Shown: one piece after another, positions 34,047-64,000 of the stretch
Position numbering within the stretch: the first letter of the stretch is position 1
How the letters are laid out: each line of letters opens with the position of its first letter
Source: Agapetus fuscipes
Taxonomy: Eukaryota; Arthropoda; Insecta; Trichoptera; Glossosomatidae
Length of the DNA: 64,000 nt
Assembly (NCBI GenBank): GCA_951799405.1
Contig: OX637336.1
Span: 21,185,479-21,249,478, forward strand
Direction: 5' to 3'
Notes under the pieces: model-generated
Database searches by the model: none
What the model saw: only the letters and a program-made list of their open reading frames with translations
Told to the model about the DNA's origin: nothing
Program-made: the position numbers and the translations under genes

Positions 34047-37000
34047 ATGTCTCGAGCTGTATGGAAAAGTGTTAATTCATTATTTTTACGCAGATTTTCT
34101 TTAAGTTCCGCGCGTTACGTTGCCGAAGTTCCTAAGAGACCTGATAAAGCTGCCACTAAAGGACCAATAACCTGGAGATCTTTGGGAGTGATTGGTGTGC
34201 TGGGAGTTGGGACCACGGCCTTCATGCTGTACGTGAAAAAGGAGAAGCAAGAAGCCATCGAAAAGGAGCGGAAGAGATCGCTCGGGAAGGCCTCCATTGG
34301 GGGACAGTTTGAGCTCGTCGATAGTGAGGTTAGTAATGGCAACGCAAACGCAGCTACACATATAGTGTAACTTCTTTCTTGCGTTATTTCCCAAGGGGTC
34401 GCATGTGGCGGGTAAGGGGGCCGGCCTCATACGAAACCACTTCAGTTGGGGTTTCTCAGCTCCCAAGGGGGCTGGTACCCATTTCTTGTGAAGGCTGAGT
34501 AGACCTTGCCGGTATTAATTTTGGGTTTAAAATTAACACTGAAATGTGAATTCATTTCTGAGACCCTCGGTGGGGATCAAACCCTTGCTCTCGGCATTCT
34601 ACCAACTGAGCTATTGATCGGACTTTTTACGAGCTTGTTTGTCCCTACAAAGCTTTAATTCTCAAGCAAGACCCAGTTGCTGTAAGGCTGGATGGGCTTT
34701 TGGTGACCGGTCTTTGGTAAAGGTTTATGAATTTTTCAACCCAGCAAAGAGCATATTTGAGAATATAAATGGTATATTTTTGGGGCTCCGCCGGAATTCA
34801 AACCCACAACCTTCCATTTACGAGTCCAAAGTGCTACCACTGGACTACAGGCCGGTCTTAATGTTAGTAATGTTACGGTTAGTAATGGACTTTGAATAAA
34901 TTCCATAAACAATAAAACTGTGACGTCATACGGTCGGGTTGTTATGGAAAAGTCAAACACATCATTGGTTGCTAAGGACTGTATTCACACAGTCATGTGG
35001 CATTTGTCCACAGAGGCATATTTAGAACTTGGTTTTGAAAATACCCTATTTGTAGAAGTCTGCTCATTTGACAAAAGGTTAAAAAAATGCGACGGGGTTG
35101 CTAGGGCAAACGCCAGCTAATATTAATTCGTTATTGGTTTCTAAGGACCCTATTTACATAGAACTGTGACGTTGTCCACTGGGAAAAAATCAAATTTGGA
35201 ACATCATCATTCAGGGCTCACAATTTCTGTACAATAGATCTCAATGTTTGTTAAAAAACAATAAAATGAATAGATTCAATTAAGTAGTCAAGATATTGTG
35301 AGTTCATTTTTTACAAGAAAGTCTTTGGGATGAGGCCGACTTGCCAAACGGTAAAAATTGGTTAATTTTGTTCTAGCCACCCCTGTTTCAGGGAAATGGC
35401 AAGAGTTAATGTTAATTAGATTTTTTTTTTTGTATGTAGGTGTATATGCAGCATTTGTAAGCGTTTTAATCAATGTTACTTAATGTGCTTTTAGGTGTGC
35501 ATTAAGTGTGAACATATTTTTAGAGAGTTGATGTAAATTGAAATGCATATTTTTAAATACATTTGTCTTTGTTTCAGGGGAAGCTCCGCAGCAGCCAGGA
35601 GTTTGCTGGGAAGTGGTTACTGATATACTTTGGCTTCACTCACTGCCCCGACATCTGTCCTGATGAACTTGAGAAAATGTCTGCCGTTGTTGACAGTCTA
35701 GGTAACTTTAAAATAAATAATAATAATTGGCCAATTTTATATAGCACCGTTTAGTGGCACTAGCCACCCCAACAGTGCTTAAAAGACAGATAGATAATAA
35801 AAAATAAAAAAAAGATAGGTTCCACTCGCCACTGCTTTGAGGATAGAAATTGCTCTGTATGTGCAGCTTAGTTGCATTATGTTAATTAGGTAGATTGTGC
35901 AGAAGATTTAATAACACTTCATCGTACTTGTTGTTCATTTTTACAGATGGTCAGGTGAAGCCGCCACCTCTGCAGCCTCTCTTCATATCCGTGGACCCGA
36001 TTAGAGATACTCCTGCCGTTGTTGGAAAGTAGGTTGCCATTGCCAAATAATGCTTGCTCTACCGCTAATAATAGAATAGCCTGTGCCTTTTATGCTGCTA
36101 GATAAACATAAGAGATCACTTTAACCATTATAATATTATCTAGATTTTTGGCAGTAACTTTGTGAAAGTTCATTTTGTATAAATTTAAATAAAAATCAAT
36201 TTTGTTAAATTTCACTTTTTCTATTTACACCTGAAGATAAGAGGTACTGCTTCTCCCGAAAGTGGCTGTACAAAATAAACTCAAAAAGTGAATTTTGACA
36301 AAGTAAAATTTTTATTAAATTTACTTTATCGAGATGAGTTTTAAATGTCCAAATATTGTACATTTATTGTTTTTATTATTGCAGGTATGTGAAAGAGTTT
36401 TCTCCGCGGTTGCTGGGCCTCACTGGGACGGTGGAGCAAGTGCAGAAGGCGTGTAAGGCTTACAGAGTGTACTTCAGTGCGGGACCAAAGGACAGCGACG
36501 AGGATTACATTGTAAGAATTATCCTTCTACTACTTTATGCACCCAAGCGAGAGCCTCCCACCTGGACAGGATCTTGAGTGGTCTGTACAGAGGGCACTAA
36601 ACAGGCAGAACTAACGTGATGACCTGGGGAATCTTGCATCAGGATGACACCACGCTCTGCGAATGCGGAGCCCAACAGTCCATGGATCATCTTCGGATCT
36701 ACCCAGCCTGCCCAACAAGCTGCTCACTGGCCGACCTAATGGAGGTTGCCTGCCATTGGGCAAAAATAGTGTAGCGTCTGACTCGACGAAGAGGAATCAT
36801 TCTACTTATTAAGCCCATATTAAGCTCTGCCTCCATGAACTTCTCCCTCAACATCCAGAGTCTTCCATCTTGGCAGTCGGAGCAGCTGGAATGCATCCTG
36901 GTGGATAGAATTAATTATTTGGATTCATAATTATTCATTTATACAAAAACAAAGTTACTTTTACTGTTATCCATTGAGATGAATGATAGCAAAGTTGGTG

Positions 37001-37981
37001 CCCCAAAACTCAATGAAAAAAAGATGGCATGGATACCAAATCACACCGACATCTTGGTTACGCTTCTATAATTTAAGTGATTACAATAACTACATATATT
37101 GATGATGGAGTTCACACGCTGAATTCCCCTCGGCTGGATGAGGTTACAGGTTTTCACAAATAGTAATAATTGTATTTCAGTTAATAAGGATTTTTTATTT
37201 ATTTTAACAGATGTGATTAATATTATATAAGTACTCAGTGCTTTACCATCTTTTCAATTTACCTACGTAATATAATATTGAAGTATGACTAAATGTAGAT
37301 GCCCAATGTAACATATCTTTGCAACTTGATGGTCAGATTTAAAACTAAGGTCGTTAGCAACCATTCAAGTGTCCAAGTAACCTGGACTCAGGTCCGAATT
37401 AACCCCTCTAGAGGCCCTGGTGCGGGAAAAATCTCGGGGCCCCTTATATTACCCCCCCCCCCTATTATTTTCACAACGCAAAAGATGCATATCTTCTCCA
37501 AAAAAAACGCAAAATGTTTTTAATGCAACATTTTGTAACCTCTGGGGGGCCCCTTAGTTACAAATGCTTCGTAAGACTTCAGCCCCAATGAATATCCATG
37601 TTGTAATGCATTTTTATATTATATCTATGAAGTCTGTAGTCAGGGGCTCCTTTGCCCGCAAAGACCTGAGCTTTAAAAAATAAATAAAAGTTATTTTTTT
37701 GTTTGGCTGTTTGGGGTTCCCCAAGGCCTTGGTTCACTAGCACTGCTCGAATCACCCTTAATCTGGGACTGCCTGGACTCAATTTAAATGATTTTGAAGC
37801 CTTTCTTTATTTAGATTTATTGTTTCAGGTTGATCACACTATCATCATGTACTTGGTGAACCCAGACGGAGAGTTTGTAGATTATTATGGACAAAATAGG
37901 AACGCTGAAGACATCACCACCTCAGTCATCCTCAACATCGCCAAGTACGACAGACTCAACAAAACTGGCTGGTTCTCGTAA
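34047..37981 (+). CDS. SCO1: SCO1, mitochondrial copper chaperone for cytochrome c oxidase
   Basis: SCO1 delivers copper to the CuA site of COX2 from the inner mitochondrial membrane. Five exons: 34047-34328, 35578-35701, 35947-36028, 36385-36511 and 37829-37981, total 768 nt, 255 residues. The N-terminus is an Arg/Ser-rich presequence ([20 protein letters not shown]), followed by one membrane span ([19 protein letters not shown]) and a basic linker. The thioredoxin-like domain has the copper-binding CxxxC in [32 protein letters not shown], and the metal-ligand His in [20 protein letters not shown]. All introns are GT-AG. The ATG at 34047 precedes the presequence and has AAA upstream. The gene converges on the zinc-finger gene, with its AATAAA at 38333. 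Confidence 0.96.
34345..34860 (-). repeat. Composite SINE2-SINE1, second copy
   Basis: Minus-strand order: SINE1 tRNA-like head (34800-34858), SINE1 body, SINE2 tRNA-like head (34560-34625), SINE2 body and its 3' end at about 34345. The same internal junction occurs at 7560-7955. The 3' end lies only about 17 bases inside SCO1 intron 1. Confidence 0.75.
34880..35010 (+). repeat. Repeat D copy
   Basis: CTGTGACGTCATACGGTCGG, GTTGTTATGGAAAAG, CATTGGTTGCTAAGGACTG. Confidence 0.6.
35085..35215 (+). repeat. Repeat D copy
   Basis: GACGGGGTTGCTAGGGCAAA, CGTTATTGGTTTCTAAGGAC, and GAACTGTGACGTTGTCC. Motif order suggests a head-to-tail pair with the previous copy. Confidence 0.5.
35325..35530 (+). repeat. 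Repeat A, degenerate plus copy
   Basis: GGGATGAGGCCGACTTGCC, CACCCCTGTTTCAGGG and TGTATATGCAGCATTTGTAA remain; the tail is lost. Confidence 0.6.
35713..35790 (-). repeat. LINE/SINE 3' tail fragment
   Basis: Same tail as 19705-19790, with AATAATAATAATT at its low end, starting 12 bases after a SCO1 splice donor. Confidence 0.55.
36231..36275 (+). repeat. Hammerhead-like core in SCO1 intron 3
   Basis: CTGAAGA, T, an AAGAGG...CTTCTCC hairpin and GAAAG. The position expected for the cleavage triplet reads CTG, which would not support cleavage. Confidence 0.45.
36560..36775 (+). pseudogene. LINE ORF2 3' end fragment
   Basis: Open frame with [33 protein letters not shown] and a stop at about 36775. 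The C-x-C...H....C arrangement is the C-terminal cysteine-histidine motif of Jockey-like non-LTR elements. In SCO1 intron 4. Confidence 0.75.
37300..37330 (+). repeat. Repeat A 3' stub
   Basis: Only GCCCAATGTAACATATCTTT GCAACTT remains, an extreme 5' truncation. Confidence 0.5.
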
Positions 37982-38332
37982 GGACTCCTCCAGTTTATTG
38001 TGCAGAGAAAAACCTTTTTATTTAACCTCCAGAGTGCCAGCATTTTTTTGCCGTAATCCAGCAACCCAACTCTTGCTTTTGATATTAATATCTCCAAAGG
38101 TATAAAACAAATCTCCTATCCAATTTTTTAATCTCAAAAGATAGTGAAATTAAGTTTTTTTAGTGCCTAATAAAGTAAAAATATCATTAGTGACATTGTT
38201 GAAGTGAGAATTACTATGTAGTACTATGAGCGCTGAGTCGCTTTCCGGCACTCTGGAGGCTAAGAAATACTTTATGCTTATAGAATTAAGTCAATTTTAT
38301 TTTTGAAGACTTGTATAATGTAGACTAGAGTA

Positions 38333-38338
38333 AATAAA
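38333..38338 (+). terminator. SCO1 poly(A) signal
   Basis: AATAAA about 350 bases after the SCO1 stop. The opposing signal of the zinc-finger gene is 28 bases further on. Confidence 0.6.
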
Positions 38339-38366
38339 GAACCAGTACCATTTTGTTCAGTATTAT

Positions 38367-38372
38367 TTTATT
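38367..38372 (-). terminator. Zinc-finger gene poly(A) signal
   Basis: AATAAA on the minus strand about 360 bases after the stop at 38730. A second TTTATT-like site lies close by, so the used site is uncertain. Confidence 0.5.
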
Positions 38373-38729
38373 AAAAAAACAATTTGTTACAATATCAATT
38401 CACAAAGTAGTTAAAGCAATTTTCCATTGATAGAGATCAAAATTTAAAGCTACAAGTCTAATGTAAAGATTGATGTAGGAAGGAATTTGAAAACACCAAA
38501 TCTATTTGGTCAACTGTATGTTAATAATATTGTTATTAAAAAAATACTAAAACAGTGTTTTCTTTTCATATAATAAATTTTAGGAGAGGTATGCAATTCA
38601 CCACTATGGAAATAGATATTAATTTTATCAATTAATCATCAATGTTATTTCACAAAATCATTCACAATTACTGAATGATTACCTTCACCGCGTCCGCTCA
38701 GCCACAGTGCAAGTTTACAAGTAATCTTA

Positions 38730-62776
<24,047 letters not shown>

Positions 62777-62903
62777 CTGAAAGTAAAAATACATGTCTTT
62801 CATGAATCTATTAGCAGAACCTTAACACAAACTGCACAACACATTTATAGCAACATGTTAAATATCTTATAAGGAAACTTATATTTTTAAATAAATAGCT
62901 TTA

Positions 62904-63464
62904 GGGCCGGTCTTATAAACATCCGTTAGTTCAATGTCGTACCAAATTTACCGAAATATAATACAAATGTCACATGTTTCGTCTTATAAGAATCCGTTTG
63001 TTTTATTTCCGTAAAAGTTACCGACAGATCTAACCGACAGCCGACCCATCGATTAATGGCAGATACCGGCCGGTTAGTTAAGGTTTGAGGTTAGGTCAGC
63101 TGTCAAAGAATTGTTTCTTTGCGGTGAGTTTTGCGTGTCATTGGACTACTACGCTCTATCCTGTTGAAGATAATTTCTTCCGAAAGTGATTCATAATGCA
63201 TTAAAATTGCGCTGTCTTAGTCGTTTTCGTATTTGTCAAAAGCAACTTTAGGTTATGTTTCGTCTTTGACAGCAAACGGATGACGTATGTTCATGAATGC
63301 ACGCAAAAAATCAATAAAAATACGAGTGCATTATTGAGAACTAACGGACGGTTAAAAAAGCTTTATAGGACGACCATCGGTAAGATCAGTCGGTAAACGT
63401 CCATCCGTTAGTAACTTGCCGAGATACTTACGGATATTTGGTCTCTCGTTTATAAGACCGGCCC
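62904..63464. mobile_element. PIF/Harbinger-like MITE, copy 2
   Basis: Ends GGGCCGGTCTTATAAAC / GTTTATAAGACCGGCCC are perfect, with TTA copies at 62901-62903 and 63465-63467. 561 bp. It retains CGGTAAACGTCCATCC-type sequence near 63390 that copy 1 (29019-29564) lacks. Confidence 0.9.
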
Positions 63465-63467
63465 TTA

Positions 63468-64000
63468 GTGATTTCCAATAGATGTCATCATGGAGTTAAT
63501 AATTCTATGGCAAGGTTATAAGTTTGATTTAGTTCCAAACGACATGAGTCTCCACTCCGTCTTCAATATATTTACTTGTTGCCATGGTAACATAATTTAT
63601 TGTTATTATTTTCCTTAATAACACACTCTAGTGTAATTGTCAAAGGTATGAAAATATCTGATGCTTTTCAATGCTTCTGTTACATATACCTAATGTTCCA
63701 TTACTTTCAAACACATACATGCCATAAAATGTTCCGTTCATACGACACAGTATCAGATATTCATTAGAACATCTCTATGACAGCAAACGGCCATCAGTTT
63801 GCGAGCAAAACTATTGAATTGTGGCCATTGCTTTCTGCAGATACAAAATCAATTTAATTTACTCAAATATAAACATAAACTGCTATTTACGAGTAAAATG
63901 ATACTCCAAATTTTTTGTTACAATTCCTCATATTGTTTGCGCATTGCGAAAACCCCCAGAATGGCATTCTTTTTCTAATTAAGTAACATACTCCATAATT
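63468..64000. other. Right end, no gene recognised
   Basis: AT-rich intronic or 5' flanking DNA of the zinc-finger gene. GTTGCCATGGTAAC at 63578-63591 matches the X-box consensus bound by RFX factors. Confidence 0.45.

Overview
The window looks like insect nuclear DNA. Protein-coding exons are GC-rich, introns are AT-rich and packed with retroelements, and the gene content includes a Lola-type BTB/FLYWCH protein and a multi-C2H2 zinc-finger protein. I cannot name the species; a hemipteroid insect is a guess only. Gene calls rest on reading protein families by eye and on splice-site and phase consistency; no database search was possible.

Five genes are present. (1) Striatin/Cka, + strand, 2366-11823, six exons with the first coding exon missing. 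(2) HGH1 (armadillo-type eEF2 chaperone), - strand, 21959-16491, seven exons, complete, apparently with a GC-AG first intron. (3) A BTB-FLYWCH protein, + strand, 25915-28902, two coding exons. (4) SCO1 (mitochondrial copper chaperone), + strand, 34047-37981, five exons, complete. (5) A C2H2 zinc-finger gene, - strand, from beyond 62776 down to 38730, about 13 fingers on at least ten exons. Striatin and HGH1 converge, and so do SCO1 and the zinc-finger gene. The genes have no evident shared pathway.

Most of the rest is mobile DNA. There are about 25 copies of a LINE 3' end with an (ATCTA)n-type tail, CR1/L2-like LINE pieces including one unbroken 843-codon ORF (40353-42884), and a 5.2 kb DIRS-like tyrosine-recombinase retroelement (53018-58213). 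There is a truncated Penelope-like element with a GIY-YIG domain (30160-31165), and several PIF/Harbinger-like elements with TAA/TTA target duplications. Three tRNA-related SINE families are present, one of which has copies starting with a 5S rRNA-derived head.

The most interesting signals are: (a) a hammerhead-ribozyme-like core, always with one extra base before stem II, in several unrelated repeats; (b) a modular SINE family with 5S head, tRNA head, body and a 3' tail shared with a LINE; (c) zinc-finger exons split at the same point inside the finger, with recent exon-level tandem duplications, one of which multiplies a splice donor; (d) Russian-doll insertions that give a relative order of transposon activity.
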